From an uncultured Chitinophagaceae bacterium (GTDB lineage Bacteria > Bacteroidota > Bacteroidia > Chitinophagales > Chitinophagaceae): 64,000 nt of DNA. The stretch covers positions 148,119 to 212,118 of the forward strand of contig CAIQDX010000102.1 in assembly GCA_903870685.1 (NCBI GenBank), read 5' to 3'. The notes beneath the pieces are model-generated. The model had not been told where the DNA came from and did not search any database. It saw only the letters and a program-made list of their open reading frames with translations. Shown piece by piece: positions 16,778-26,231 of this stretch. Each line of letters opens with the position of its first letter. Positions within the stretch are counted from its first letter, which is position 1. The translations under genes were made by a program, and so were the position numbers.

Positions 16778-18253
16778 TTGATAGTTATCTTTAAAAAAAT
16801 CTATCTTTTTCAATTGTCATCAATAAATAAAATATCAGAACAACGCATTTTTAAAATTTTGCTGCTTGTTTATATAATAACAATGTTATTAATTGCATTT
16901 ATAGCCGATGGTACAGGCGATGAAGGCGATAGTGTTATGCATTATTTATTTGCAAAAACTGCAGCACAGTATCCCCAACATTTTTTAGACCATTGGGCAA
17001 AACCATTATATGTTTTAATTGCTTTTCCTTTTGCACAATTTGGTTTCATCGGTGTTAAAATAATGAACCTGCTATTTGGTACAGGCTCATTCATCATGGT
17101 ATATCTTATTGCAAAAAAATTAGAAATTAAACCATCATGGTTACCATCTGTTTTATTGGCATCTATACCAATGTTTAATTTTTATATGATGAGCGGACTT
17201 ACCGAAAACATGTTTGCCTTCACTTTAATATCGGGTATTTATTTATTGTTGAAAAACAAGTATGTTTTAGGAACAGTAATTTTATCGTTTCTGCCATTCA
17301 TTCGTTCCGAAGGAATTCTTATTCTTTTAGTGATTGCTTTCTTTTTATTGTATCGTTCAAAATATTATTTGATTCCGCTGCTATTAACCGGACATATTAT
17401 TTATGGTATTGCCGGCTCATTTATATATAAATCGGTGTGGTGGGTTTTTACTAAAATGACATACGCCACATGGACAAGTGCCTATGGCAAAGGCCAATGG
17501 ACTCACTTCTTTTATAAAATGCCGGAAGTTGCCGGAAGGCCTACTGCCATTGTGTTCTATGCCTCGTTATTATTTACATTGATACAGTTTATTCTGTTTC
17601 TGAAAAACAAATTACAGAAACAGGAAACCAACACATTGATATTGATAAATGGTTGTTTAATTATTTATTTTACAGCACATACTTTTTTCTGGGCGTTAGG
17701 AATTTTTAATTCGGGTGGAATTTTGAGAGTAATGGTAAGTATCATGCCATTAATAGCAATCGTTAATACAAAAGCAATACAATATTTTTTGTCGTTTATT
17801 TATCCTGAAGACTTGAGAAGAAATTTATTCATCGTTTGTATTGCAATAATTGTTTTATACCCATTCACCAACTTCGAATTCGCATATCATTGGAAAAGAG
17901 ATTTTCAATTAAAAGCAGATCAATATGCGGAGAAAGACATGAAACAATGGTTAGAAAAAAATAATGCAAATTATAAATTACACACTGTCTATTATGAAAC
18001 CTGTTATCTAAGCGAACTTTTAAATATTGATTGGTTTGATGCAAAACAACATAAACGTCTTTTAGATTCTTTTGAAAAGAACGAATTTAAAAAAGGCGAC
18101 CTTATTGTTTGGGACGATTGGTTTGCAATTGTAGAAGGACATGTTGAACTTTCGAAACTTGAATCAGATAAACGATTCGAAAAACTCAATCAATTCGAAA
18201 AAATAAATTATTGGGGTGTTACAAGAAAAACTGTTTTATTTAAAGTAAACTAA
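16778..18253 (+). CDS. Polytopic membrane protein, GT-C glycosyltransferase-like
   Basis: A ~490-residue integral membrane protein with about ten hydrophobic helices and a soluble C-terminal ~80 residues. Right after the first helix it has FIADGTGDEGDSVMHY, an acidic first loop typical of GT-C fold transferases that use lipid-linked sugars (PMT/ArnT-like). I infer that class; no specific family is certain. The only in-frame ATG upstream of the first helix, at 16712, lies inside a dispersed repeat and would add residues encoded by the repeat (MASPVASHSS...). I therefore prefer the TTG at 16778, though the ATG or a second downstream TTG remains possible. It stands alone, convergent with ubiD. 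Confidence 0.7.
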   Translation: MIVIFKKIYLFQLSSINKISEQRIFKILLLVYIITMLLIAFIADGTGDEGDSVMHYLFAKTAAQYPQHFLDHWAKPLYVLIAFPFAQFGFIGVKIMNLLFGTGSFIMVYLIAKKLEIKPSWLPSVLLASIPMFNFYMMSGLTENMFAFTLISGIYLLLKNKYVLGTVILSFLPFIRSEGILILLVIAFFLLYRSKYYLIPLLLTGHIIYGIAGSFIYKSVWWVFTKMTYATWTSAYGKGQWTHFFYKMPEVAGRPTAIVFYASLLFTLIQFILFLKNKLQKQETNTLILINGCLIIYFTAHTFFWALGIFNSGGILRVMVSIMPLIAIVNTKAIQYFLSFIYPEDLRRNLFIVCIAIIVLYPFTNFEFAYHWKRDFQLKADQYAEKDMKQWLEKNNANYKLHTVYYETCYLSELLNIDWFDAKQHKRLLDSFEKNEFKKGDLIVWDDWFAIVEGHVELSKLESDKRFEKLNQFEKINYWGVTRKTVLFKVN

Positions 18254-18285
18254 ATTTTATTGACAAATATTTTTTGTCTTCAAAC

Positions 18286-20124
18286 TTAGATCACACCATA
18301 TAAACTTCCACCCTTTTCAAAAAGTCTGTCAACTTTATTTTCTGTTGCTGCATCTAATTCTACAGGCGGTGCATGATGTGGTTTTATTCTGGCATCAATA
18401 GTTAATGGTCCATTGCAACCCCAATGTTTATTAATAATAAATTCATCAACACCATAAATATCATGCGACGGATTACAACGCGTAAATGTTATCCAAACAA
18501 AGTTGCGAAGATTGGCAGCAGTGAAAGTTGCATCATCGCAAAGAACAATTAGTGGAACAGAAGACAGTTGGCTGATGACAGATGACAGTTGCTCATTTAA
18601 TAAATTTATTTCTTTTTTTGCAGCTTCATAAGTCGAAAACTGATTCGTCTGTAACGCAATCACACCGGGCATTGCAAGCTGTGCATTAGTAAAACCATTT
18701 AATTCTTTTACTGCTTGTAGAACATCTTTGCACAATTCTCTTTTTTTATCGCCGTAGGCAGCAAACACAACTTTACTGCCGCTATTTAATCCGGTTCCCG
18801 AATAATCCAAAGTATCAATTGTTGTGTTGGTATAAAAATGAACATCGCATCTTAAATCAATTCTTTCAAAAATAAATTGCAAATATTCACTAACATTATT
18901 TGTGCTGAGTTGATCAGAACCATCAGCGGTAATAAATAAAAATTTAGCCAAACTTAATTGCCCCGTTCCTAAAATATGATTGGCAATTGTTAATAATTCG
19001 GCAGGTCTTTTTGTTGGTGAATAAGGTGTGTAACGTTCACTGCCGATTGCCAATAATAATGGATGTACGCCAGCTGCATCAACTGCATGAACTTCCTTTA
19101 AACCAGGAATTTCCTGTTCAATTGCCTTCCCTGTTAATTCATGAATTAGTTTTCCAAAACTTGTATCTTCTTGCGGTGGTCTGCCAACAACAGTAAAAGG
19201 CCATATTGCATTTTTCTTTGCATACACTTTATGCACTTTCATTACAGGAAAATCATGCTGCAAAGAATAATAACCAAGATGATCGCCAAATGGTCCTTCG
19301 GGTTTATTATCATTTGGAAAAATTTCTCCGGTAATTACAAAATCAGCATCGGCACTTATGCAAAAATCGTCTTCATAAAAATATCTGAATCTTCTTCCGC
19401 CCAACACACCTGCAAAAGTTATTTCACTAACACCTTCCGGTAATGGCATTACAGCTGCTAAAGAATGTGCCGGTGGTCCGCCAACAAAGCAACTAACTTT
19501 TAATGATTGATTTTTTTTATTTGCTTTTGTTTGATGAATACCAATACCGCGATGCAGTTGATAATGCAACCCAATTTCTTTATTCAACTCATAATCATTC
19601 CCGTTCAATTGCACACGATACATACCCAGATTGCTTTTCATGATGCCGGGTGCATCAACATCTTCGGTATAAACTTGCGGTAATGTTACAAATGAACCGC
19701 CATCTTTTTTCCAGTGATGAATGAGTGGAAGTTCTTCAACTTTTATTTGTTGATACAAAATTGGTTTTGCTGATGGATTTTTTAACGGCAATGCTTTTAA
19801 TGCAGCTACTCCTGTTCTAAAATTTTGAAAAGGATGTTTGAGTGCTTTTATCGGATCATCTTTTAATTCAATTAATTGTTGTACTAATTTAAAAGTATCG
19901 CGAAATAAAAATTTACTTCTTTCAATCGTTCCAAAAATATTTGATGCAGTTCGAAACTTTGTTCCTTTTACATTTTCGAATAATAATGCAGGACCGCCGG
20001 CTTCATAAACTCGCAAATGAATAGAAGCCATTTCTAAATAAGGATCAACTTCTTCTTTAATGCGAATCAAATGACCATGATTTTCTAGATCAATCAAACA
20101 ATCTTCTAAGGAACGATACTGCAT
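18286..20124 (-). CDS. ubiD: UbiD family decarboxylase (menaquinone-type)
   Basis: A 612-residue UbiD-family decarboxylase, an enzyme class that uses prenylated FMN to decarboxylate aromatic acids in ubiquinone or menaquinone synthesis. Recognisable segments are the N-terminal YRSLEDCLIDLENHGHLIRI, EAGGPALLFENVKG (~40-55), FPNDNKPEGPFGDHLGYYSL (~270-290, carrying the E-x-P-x-G-D metal/FMN region) and HAVDAAGVHPLLLAIGSERY. Length fits the Bacteroidetes form annotated as menaquinone biosynthesis decarboxylase. The UbiX-type prenyltransferase is not in the window. Around residues 510-522 the protein reads LSSVISQLSSV, encoded by a short repeat-like stretch (18556-18592). The ATG start is clear. 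It is monocistronic, with the DUF1761 gene divergent. Confidence 0.92.
   Translation of the reverse strand: MQYRSLEDCLIDLENHGHLIRIKEEVDPYLEMASIHLRVYEAGGPALLFENVKGTKFRTASNIFGTIERSKFLFRDTFKLVQQLIELKDDPIKALKHPFQNFRTGVAALKALPLKNPSAKPILYQQIKVEELPLIHHWKKDGGSFVTLPQVYTEDVDAPGIMKSNLGMYRVQLNGNDYELNKEIGLHYQLHRGIGIHQTKANKKNQSLKVSCFVGGPPAHSLAAVMPLPEGVSEITFAGVLGGRRFRYFYEDDFCISADADFVITGEIFPNDNKPEGPFGDHLGYYSLQHDFPVMKVHKVYAKKNAIWPFTVVGRPPQEDTSFGKLIHELTGKAIEQEIPGLKEVHAVDAAGVHPLLLAIGSERYTPYSPTKRPAELLTIANHILGTGQLSLAKFLFITADGSDQLSTNNVSEYLQFIFERIDLRCDVHFYTNTTIDTLDYSGTGLNSGSKVVFAAYGDKKRELCKDVLQAVKELNGFTNAQLAMPGVIALQTNQFSTYEAAKKEINLLNEQLSSVISQLSSVPLIVLCDDATFTAANLRNFVWITFTRCNPSHDIYGVDEFIINKHWGCNGPLTIDARIKPHHAPPVELDAATENKVDRLFEKGGSLYGVI
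18556..18592 (-). repeat. In-frame word repeat inside ubiD
   Basis: On the coding strand the stretch reads CAACTGTCATCTGTCATCAG and then CCAACTGTCTTCTGTTCC, that is, repeated (A)CTGTCATCTGT words. It encodes LSSVISQLSSVP, a likely surface loop or helix in the C-terminal half of the enzyme. Confidence 0.5.
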
Positions 20125-20233
20125 AAATAAAAATAGTTATGAACGAAGTTAACCAACTCAATCAATTGACTATTGCATTCCTCGAAAAATGTTTTTATAT
20201 TGTTTTATTAATAACCCCAAAAACCTGACAAAC

Positions 20234-20656
20234 ATGTTCAATCAAATTCTTTCACACATTAACTGGTTACACGTTGCAGTTGCTGCAATTGCTTATTTTG
20301 CTTTAGGTGCTTTATGGTACAGTCCGCTTTTATTTGTAAAAAAGTGGATCGAATTACTTAAAATAAATGTCAATGATCCTGATGCCAAAAAAGGCATGGC
20401 AGCTTTATTTATCACCAGTTTTATCTTAATGCTGGTTACTACTATTGGTTTAGCGGTGTTAATGCAAATACTTCCTGCTGTTGATGTTATTGGCGGAATT
20501 AAATTAGGATTATTCATTGCTGTTTGTTTTTCAACAACTTCAGTAAGCATCAATTATGTGTACACAAAAAAACCTTTTATGTTGTATCTGATTGATTGCG
20601 GATATCATATTGCAGGAATCGTTATTGCTTCTGCAATTTTATCTGCTTGGCATTAA
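20234..20656 (+). CDS. DUF1761 family membrane protein
   Basis: A ~140-residue protein with four predicted transmembrane helices, matching the DUF1761 family (small membrane proteins of unknown function). The family-like pattern ALGALWYSPLLFVKKWIEL is visible in the first helix and loop. The start was moved from the upstream ATG at 20189 to 20234, because the residues between (MFLYCFINNPKNLTN) do not look like family sequence and the second ATG starts directly at FNQILSHINWLHV. It is divergent from ubiD and closed by a strong terminator, so it is a single-gene unit. No role can be inferred. Confidence 0.82.
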   Translation: MFNQILSHINWLHVAVAAIAYFALGALWYSPLLFVKKWIELLKINVNDPDAKKGMAALFITSFILMLVTTIGLAVLMQILPAVDVIGGIKLGLFIAVCFSTTSVSINYVYTKKPFMLYLIDCGYHIAGIVIASAILSAWH

Positions 20657-20679
20657 TATTTTTATTTAAAAATATTTTC

Positions 20680-20719
20680 AAAACCTTGAGTCCATTGGAT
20701 TCAAGGTTTTGTTTTTTTA
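20680..20719 (+). terminator. Rho-independent terminator after DUF1761 gene
   Basis: AAAACCTTGA pairs with TCAAGGTTTT around an 11-base loop and is followed by GTTTTTTT. Confidence 0.88.
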
Positions 20720-20726
20720 TGTGAAC

Positions 20727-20781
20727 TGCATTTGTATTCCATGTCATCACCTGTTGCGTCGCACTCTTCAACGTTCGGTAC
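20727..20781 (-). repeat. Dispersed repeat, copy 5
   Basis: GCATTTGTATTCCATGTCAT, then CACC, then the core TGTTGCGTCGCACTCTTCAA and an ACGTTCGGTAC tail shared with copy 1a. It lies between a terminator and pdxJ. Confidence 0.8.
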
Positions 20782-20834
20782 TTTTTTGAACAAGTAGAGG
20801 CAAAAAATATTTTAAATGATATTACATTTGTTGA

Positions 20835-21554
20835 ATGACAAAGCTGAGCGTTAATATAAACAAGTTCGCTACACTGAGAAATTCAAGAGGTGGCAATAAC
20901 CCTGATCTTATTAAAATTGCAATGGACGCACAACGTTTCGGTGCTGATGGAATAACTGTTCACCCACGGCCCGATGAAAGGCATATTCGTTATAACGATG
21001 TTCGCGAAATAAAAAAAATAATCACTACCGAATTTAATATTGAAGGCAATTGCACCGAACAAAAATTTGTTGATCTTGTTTTAGAAACAAAACCACATCA
21101 GGTAACATTAGTTCCTGATGCCTTGGGACAATTAACCAGCGATCATGGATGGAACACTATTCAAAATAAAAATTATTTGATCAACATCGTTTCTGTTTTT
21201 AAAAATGCAGGAATACGTGTATCATTATTTGTTGATCCTGTTATAGAAATGATAGAAGCCGCAGCACAAACAGGAACCGACAGGATTGAATTATATACCG
21301 AAGGTTATGCGAAAGAATTTTTGATCAATAAAGAAAAAGCAATAACAGCTTACATTTCAGCAGCTACTACAGCAAAAGAATTGGGATTGGGTTTAAACGC
21401 AGGACATGATTTGGATCTGCAGAACTTAAAATATTTTTCACAAAATATTCCTTGGTTGGATGAAGTAAGTATTGGCCATGCATTGGTTTGCGATTCCATT
21501 TATCTGGGTTTCGAAAATACAATTCAGATGTATAAAAGACAATTGATAAGTTAA
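20835..21554 (+). CDS. pdxJ: Pyridoxine 5'-phosphate synthase
   Basis: A 239-residue PdxJ, which condenses 1-deoxy-D-xylulose 5-phosphate with 3-amino-2-oxopropyl phosphate to form pyridoxine 5'-phosphate, the last ring-forming step of DXP-dependent vitamin B6 synthesis. The N-terminus KLSVNINKFATLRNSRGG and the DGITVHPRPDERHIR block are diagnostic, as is the end HALVCDSIYLGFENTIQMYK. TIM-barrel phosphate-binding segments (GLNAGHDLDLQNL) are intact and the length is normal. The ATG at 20835 gives the canonical start. It is preceded by a dispersed repeat and followed 88 bases later by a DUF2911 protein. The other pdx genes are not in the window. Confidence 0.96.
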   Translation: MTKLSVNINKFATLRNSRGGNNPDLIKIAMDAQRFGADGITVHPRPDERHIRYNDVREIKKIITTEFNIEGNCTEQKFVDLVLETKPHQVTLVPDALGQLTSDHGWNTIQNKNYLINIVSVFKNAGIRVSLFVDPVIEMIEAAAQTGTDRIELYTEGYAKEFLINKEKAITAYISAATTAKELGLGLNAGHDLDLQNLKYFSQNIPWLDEVSIGHALVCDSIYLGFENTIQMYKRQLIS

Positions 21555-21642
21555 TTTCCGTTCATACCATACTTCTATCATTCATCACAAATTGCATCAT
21601 TTTCAATTTGCAGTTTATTATTTTACTTTCAAATCAAACATC

Positions 21643-22752
21643 ATGAAAAAAATATTTTTCGTAATTGCAATTGCAATCTGCAGTTTTTCATTTGCACAAC
21701 GGCCATTAACCACTTCACCAAGTGGTGGAAATAAAAAAGCGTCTGTAAGCGAACGTATTGGTATCACAGATGTTACGATACATTACGATAGACCTGGCGT
21801 TAAAGGAAGAGAAGGAAAAATATGGGGAGAATTAGTGCCCGTTGGTTTTACAGATTACGGATTCGGCAGCAGTAAAGCTGCACCATGGCGTGCCGGTGCA
21901 AATGAATGCACAACAATCGAGTTTTCAACCGATGTAAAAATTGAAGGTAAAGATTTACCTGCGGGCAAATACGGATTTTTTATTGCATACGATCCAAACG
22001 AAAGCACATTGATCTTTTCAAAAAATTCAAACAACTGGGGAAGTTTTTATTACGATGATAAAGATGATGTATTGCGTATAAAAATAAAACCTGTCGCAAC
22101 TGAAAAAAGCATTGAATGGTTAAAATATGAATTCGAAAAGCAAACTGCAAACTCTGCAACAATTGATTTGCTTTGGGAAAAACTATCTTTTTCATTTAAA
22201 GTTGAAGTTGATTTAAATAAAACTCAAGTAGAATCATTCCGAAATGAATTAAGAACTGATAAAGGATTCTTTTGGTTGGGATGGCAAACTGCAGCTCAAT
22301 GGTGTGCTGATCATAATACTAATTTAGAAGAAGCTCTGTTGTGGGCTGACACTGCAACTAATCCAAATGTCTTAGGAAATAAAAATTTTATTTCATTAAG
22401 TACAAAAGCATCGGTATTGGCAAAACTTGGAAGAATTGAAGAAGCAAAAGCTATAATGAAAGAAGCTGTACCAATGGGTAACATGAATGAAATTCATCAA
22501 TATGGAAGATTTTTATTGCAACAAAAAAAGTACAAAGAAGCATTGGATGTTTTTCAAATAAACTTTGAGAAAAATCCAAATCAATTCACTACTCTATTTG
22601 GTTTAGCAAGAGGATATTCCGGTGTAAGCGATTATAAAAAAGCATTAGAATATGCACAAAAAGCATTGCCATTGGCACCTATTGGCATAAATAAATCAAC
22701 AGTCGAAAAAGCAATTGCTACTTTAAAAGAAGGAAAAGATATTAATCAATAA
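21643..22752 (+). CDS. DUF2911 domain protein with C-terminal TPR-like repeats
   Basis: A ~369-residue exported protein. The start at 21643 (MKKIFFVIAIAICSFSFAQ) gives a clean signal peptide; the upstream ATG at 21592 would bury it behind 17 unrelated residues. Residues ~20-190 are a DUF2911 domain, closely parallel to the 15487 gene (VKIEGKDLPAGKYGFF and NNWGSFYYDDKDDVLRIKI). The C-terminal ~150 residues contain tetratricopeptide-like helices (LAKLGRIEEAKAIMKEAVP, KYKEALDVFQINFEKNP and DYKKALEYAQKALPLAP). This two-part layout is common in Bacteroidetes, but its function is unknown; the repeats suggest protein-protein contacts in the periplasm. A long hairpin follows, then purE. Confidence 0.88.
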   Translation: MKKIFFVIAIAICSFSFAQRPLTTSPSGGNKKASVSERIGITDVTIHYDRPGVKGREGKIWGELVPVGFTDYGFGSSKAAPWRAGANECTTIEFSTDVKIEGKDLPAGKYGFFIAYDPNESTLIFSKNSNNWGSFYYDDKDDVLRIKIKPVATEKSIEWLKYEFEKQTANSATIDLLWEKLSFSFKVEVDLNKTQVESFRNELRTDKGFFWLGWQTAAQWCADHNTNLEEALLWADTATNPNVLGNKNFISLSTKASVLAKLGRIEEAKAIMKEAVPMGNMNEIHQYGRFLLQQKKYKEALDVFQINFEKNPNQFTTLFGLARGYSGVSDYKKALEYAQKALPLAPIGINKSTVEKAIATLKEGKDINQ

Positions 22753-22769
22753 TATTTATTCAATCATTG

Positions 22770-22812
22770 ATACCTGCAAGATACTTCTCAAAAAAAAGTA
22801 TCTTGCAGGTAT
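22770..22812 (+). terminator. 17-bp perfect hairpin just before purE
   Basis: ATACCTGCAAGATACTT (22770-22786) pairs without mismatch with AAGTATCTTGCAGGTAT (22796-22812) across a 9-base loop. The following tract is only AT-rich (ATAATTATTTT), so it is a weak terminator or a regulatory hairpin. It ends nine bases before the purE ATG. Confidence 0.7.
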
Positions 22813-22821
22813 AATTATTTT

Positions 22822-23343
22822 ATGTCTACAATAAATCCTTTAGTTGGTATTATCATGGGCAGCGACAGCGATTTACCTGTAATGCAGGCTGCTGCTAATA
22901 TTTTGAAGCAATTCAATATTGCCTTTGAACTAACAATTGTATCTGCGCATCGCACACCGCAACGCATGATGGAATATGCCACCAATGCAAGAGAGCGTGG
23001 ATTAAAAGTAATTATTGCAGGTGCCGGTGGTGCTGCACATTTGCCCGGAATGGTTGCCAGCATTACCACTTTACCGGTAATTGGTGTTCCAATAAAATCA
23101 ACTAATTCTATCGATGGTTGGGATAGTATTCTAAGCATTCTTCAAATGCCGAATGGAATTCCTGTTGCAACTGTTGCATTGAATGCTGCAAAAAATGCAG
23201 GCATATTAGCTGCAGAAATTATTGGTACTTATGACGAAAAAATATCGGCAACATTATTAGTCTACAAAAAACAAATGCAGACTGAGGTATTAAACAAAGC
23301 CGATAAATTAAAAGAAGACTGGGCTAATGAATTTGATAGTTAA
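22822..23343 (+). CDS. purE: N5-carboxyaminoimidazole ribonucleotide mutase
   Basis: A 173-residue class I PurE, which converts N5-CAIR to CAIR in purine synthesis. The signature blocks are intact: [16 protein letters not shown] (~9-24), [14 protein letters not shown] with the catalytic histidine H43, and [16 protein letters not shown] (~70-85), then [22 protein letters not shown]. Length is normal. Its usual partner purK is not adjacent. The gene sits directly behind a 17-bp hairpin whose downstream arm ends nine bases before the start codon. Its 3' end overlaps the convergent histidine-kinase gene by four bases. Confidence 0.96.
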   Translation: MSTINPLVGIIMGSDSDLPVMQAAANILKQFNIAFELTIVSAHRTPQRMMEYATNARERGLKVIIAGAGGAAHLPGMVASITTLPVIGVPIKSTNSIDGWDSILSILQMPNGIPVATVALNAAKNAGILAAEIIGTYDEKISATLLVYKKQMQTEVLNKADKLKEDWANEFDS

Positions 23344-26231
23344 ATAATTTCTTCATCAGTATTTTTATTTTCTACGACAGGAATATTTATCATAACCAAA
23401 CATCCATTACCTGGTGTTGAGATAATATCAAATCTTCCCGAAAACATTTCTGCACGTCTTTTCATATTCGAAATACCGATACCATCTTTATGAACTTGAA
23501 TGTCAAAACCAATCCCATTATCAACAATAATTAATTTAAGATTCTTATCCACAATTCTTAAATCAATATCGATCATCTCAGCTTTCGAATGTTTTTGAAT
23601 ATTACTTAATTGTTCTTGAAGAATTCTATACAGATTTAATTGAAGTTGCGGACTTAGATCATATTTCTCTACATCAACTTCAATTCGTCGATGTATCTTA
23701 ATATTTTCTTCGAAGCGAAAAGTATTAATGAGGCTTTTAAAAGATTCGTCTAATTTGGTTGTACTGAAAAAAGTTGGTGCAAGACGGTGAGACAAATCAC
23801 GAATATCTTCTATCGCCGTATTAATTAGATTTTTAGTTTCTATATACCATTTTTCTTCTGATGTTGTTACCATTTTATTAAGCATACTCAAATTCATTTG
23901 TGCAGCAACTAATACCTGACAAACATTATCGTGCAATTCGCCACCAACCTCGTAACGTTCATCTTCCTGAGTTTTAATAATTGCTTTTGAAATTTTCTGT
24001 TCATGCAATTTCTTATCAGTTATATCTGTAACCTGAACAATATATCCAATATTTTTAGAGACCGTTTCAGAAATTGGTGTGGTTATTATTTCAAGATATC
24101 CAATACCTGTTCTTATGGATTTATATCTTGTTTCATCAAAATCAATTTGAATTTCATGATGAACTCTATTTCCCTGATTAAGTTGATTCCATACTTCCTG
24201 ATTATGATAATGCGGGTCTGATTTTAAATCATATCTATTTAATAAAGACCCTGCATCCATTCCAAACAATTCAAATAATTTTTTGTTCCCTTTTATCAAT
24301 ACAGAATTCTTGTCTAATACTGCTTTCCCTATTGGGGAATTCTCAAATACCGTATTCAACATTTGTGAGTTTTCAATCAACTCTTGTTCTATCTTTTTAT
24401 GTTCAGTAATATCCATTTCAGTTCCAAGAACACCATCAATCTGTCCATTTGAATTTCGCAAAGGAATTTTGCAAGTAAGAAGTGTGATACTATTACCATC
24501 AGGCATTTTTAAATGCTGTTCAATATTTAATTTCGAATAACCACTTTCAATTACCTGTAGGTCATCTCTGCGATATAATTCTGCATGTTCGCTCCACTGC
24601 ATCTCAAAATCATCTTTACCAATGATCTCGGTTGGATCCGAGAATCCCGCTTGTTTTGCAAAAGCTGCATTACAGCCTGCATATTTTAAATTTTTATCTT
24701 TCCAAAATACCTTTACAGAAATTGTATTAAAAATTCCTTCAATTACTGCATGAGATTTACGCAGTTCTTCTTCAGTCTCCTTTTGTTTTGTAATATCAGT
24801 TAAAGAAGTAACCCTAACATTTCTGCCTTTATAATACATCATTTTTCCTTGAAGCAAACAGGGAAATGTTGTACCATCTTTTTTTAAAGCGGTTGCTTCG
24901 TAAGGTTCTTCAAAACCTCTTAGCATATTATTCATTACCATTTCTCTGTCTTCAGGAACTATCCATTCTGTTCCATATCTTCCAATTGCTTCTTCAGTAG
25001 AATAACCAAATATTCTTTCTGCTGTTTGATTTTGTTCAATACATACGCCTTTTTCAGAAAAAAATATCGACTCAAAAGTTGCATCACTTAAACCCATGTA
25101 TTTTTCTCTGCTCTCTTCAATCTCTTCTTCAGCCTTTTTATTTTCGGTAATGTCGTAACGAATAGAAAGATATTGGAATGGCTTTTTATTTTCATTTAAA
25201 AATGGAATGATAGTAGTGAATACCCAATAATATTTACCTTCTTTTGTTTTGTTTCTTACTTCGCCCCGCCAAATATTTCCTGCAATAATTGTATCCCACA
25301 TATTTTTAAAAAAATCCGCGCTGTGGTATTTTGAATTAACAACACTATGCGACTTACCAATCAATTCTTCTCTGCTGTATTTTGTTACCTTACAAAAACT
25401 ATCATTAACCGATTTTATAATTCCATTCTCATCTGTAATTGAAATTATGGTTGATTGGTCTAATGCAAATTTATAATCTTCTAATAGTTTATTTTTTTCC
25501 TGAAGCTCTTTTCTCGACTTAATTCTCACATCAATCATTTCGTTAAAACTCTTTGCTAATACTGAAATTTCATCATTTCCTGAAATAGCAGAACGATCAT
25601 TTGTGTTTCCTGCAATTACTTCATTAATTGTTTTCTGAATATCATAAAGTCTTTTAGTAATTCGTGTACCAATTATCCATGCTAATAACGATCCAATAAT
25701 AATTGCAGTAAGCGTATATAAGATACCATCAAATAAAATGGCATCTAACTTTTGATTTACTAGCTTTTGGCCTAATCCAATTCTAACCCAACCAATTAAT
25801 TTGCCACCACTCATTACTGGTGTTAAATCATCTATCAAATCTTGTGTTTTCTTAATAATGGTTTGCTGTGATTTATTTGGTATGTCGAGAAGCTGTTGAC
25901 CAATATAGGATTTATCAGAATGTGCTAATATTCTGCCCGCTTGATTTGTAATAATAACAAAAGCGATTTCAGGATAATGAGATTCTGCTTCTACTAATTC
26001 TTGAAGACCTTCAATATCGTTAGAAGCAATCCATTCTACTGCATTTGAAGAAAGGCTGTGCGAAATTGCTATTACATTTTCTTGTTGACGTTGTAAAATC
26101 AAAGTACGTTGTCTGATTGTGAGATCACCAATAAAAATTGTCATCATAATCGCATGAATCACCGCCACATTTAAAATCAAGCGATTTCGCAATGTTCCAT
26201 AAAAATAATTTTTAAGACTTCTTAAGATCAT
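23340..26231 (-). CDS. Membrane-bound PAS-rich sensor histidine kinase (HisKA_3 type)
   Basis: A 963-residue hybrid-length sensor kinase without a receiver domain. Residues ~18-40 and ~167-190 are membrane helices enclosing a ~125-residue extracytoplasmic segment; a HAMP domain follows (~190-240). Four PAS/PAC units come next (~255-365, ~375-490, ~495-620 and ~625-745), several ending in DIT-x-x-K. The dimerisation box is of the NarX/DesK type ([20 protein letters not shown], with the phospho-accepting histidine in LHDN). The HATPase domain has [12 protein letters not shown] (N box), DNGIGFD (G1) and [14 protein letters not shown] (G2). Such kinases pair with LuxR-type response regulators, and none is in the window. 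The ATG overlaps the stop of the PhnD-like gene by four bases, so the two are translationally coupled. Confidence 0.92.
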   Translation of the reverse strand: MILRSLKNYFYGTLRNRLILNVAVIHAIMMTIFIGDLTIRQRTLILQRQQENVIAISHSLSSNAVEWIASNDIEGLQELVEAESHYPEIAFVIITNQAGRILAHSDKSYIGQQLLDIPNKSQQTIIKKTQDLIDDLTPVMSGGKLIGWVRIGLGQKLVNQKLDAILFDGILYTLTAIIIGSLLAWIIGTRITKRLYDIQKTINEVIAGNTNDRSAISGNDEISVLAKSFNEMIDVRIKSRKELQEKNKLLEDYKFALDQSTIISITDENGIIKSVNDSFCKVTKYSREELIGKSHSVVNSKYHSADFFKNMWDTIIAGNIWRGEVRNKTKEGKYYWVFTTIIPFLNENKKPFQYLSIRYDITENKKAEEEIEESREKYMGLSDATFESIFFSEKGVCIEQNQTAERIFGYSTEEAIGRYGTEWIVPEDREMVMNNMLRGFEEPYEATALKKDGTTFPCLLQGKMMYYKGRNVRVTSLTDITKQKETEEELRKSHAVIEGIFNTISVKVFWKDKNLKYAGCNAAFAKQAGFSDPTEIIGKDDFEMQWSEHAELYRRDDLQVIESGYSKLNIEQHLKMPDGNSITLLTCKIPLRNSNGQIDGVLGTEMDITEHKKIEQELIENSQMLNTVFENSPIGKAVLDKNSVLIKGNKKLFELFGMDAGSLLNRYDLKSDPHYHNQEVWNQLNQGNRVHHEIQIDFDETRYKSIRTGIGYLEIITTPISETVSKNIGYIVQVTDITDKKLHEQKISKAIIKTQEDERYEVGGELHDNVCQVLVAAQMNLSMLNKMVTTSEEKWYIETKNLINTAIEDIRDLSHRLAPTFFSTTKLDESFKSLINTFRFEENIKIHRRIEVDVEKYDLSPQLQLNLYRILQEQLSNIQKHSKAEMIDIDLRIVDKNLKLIIVDNGIGFDIQVHKDGIGISNMKRRAEMFSGRFDIISTPGNGCLVMINIPVVENKNTDEEII

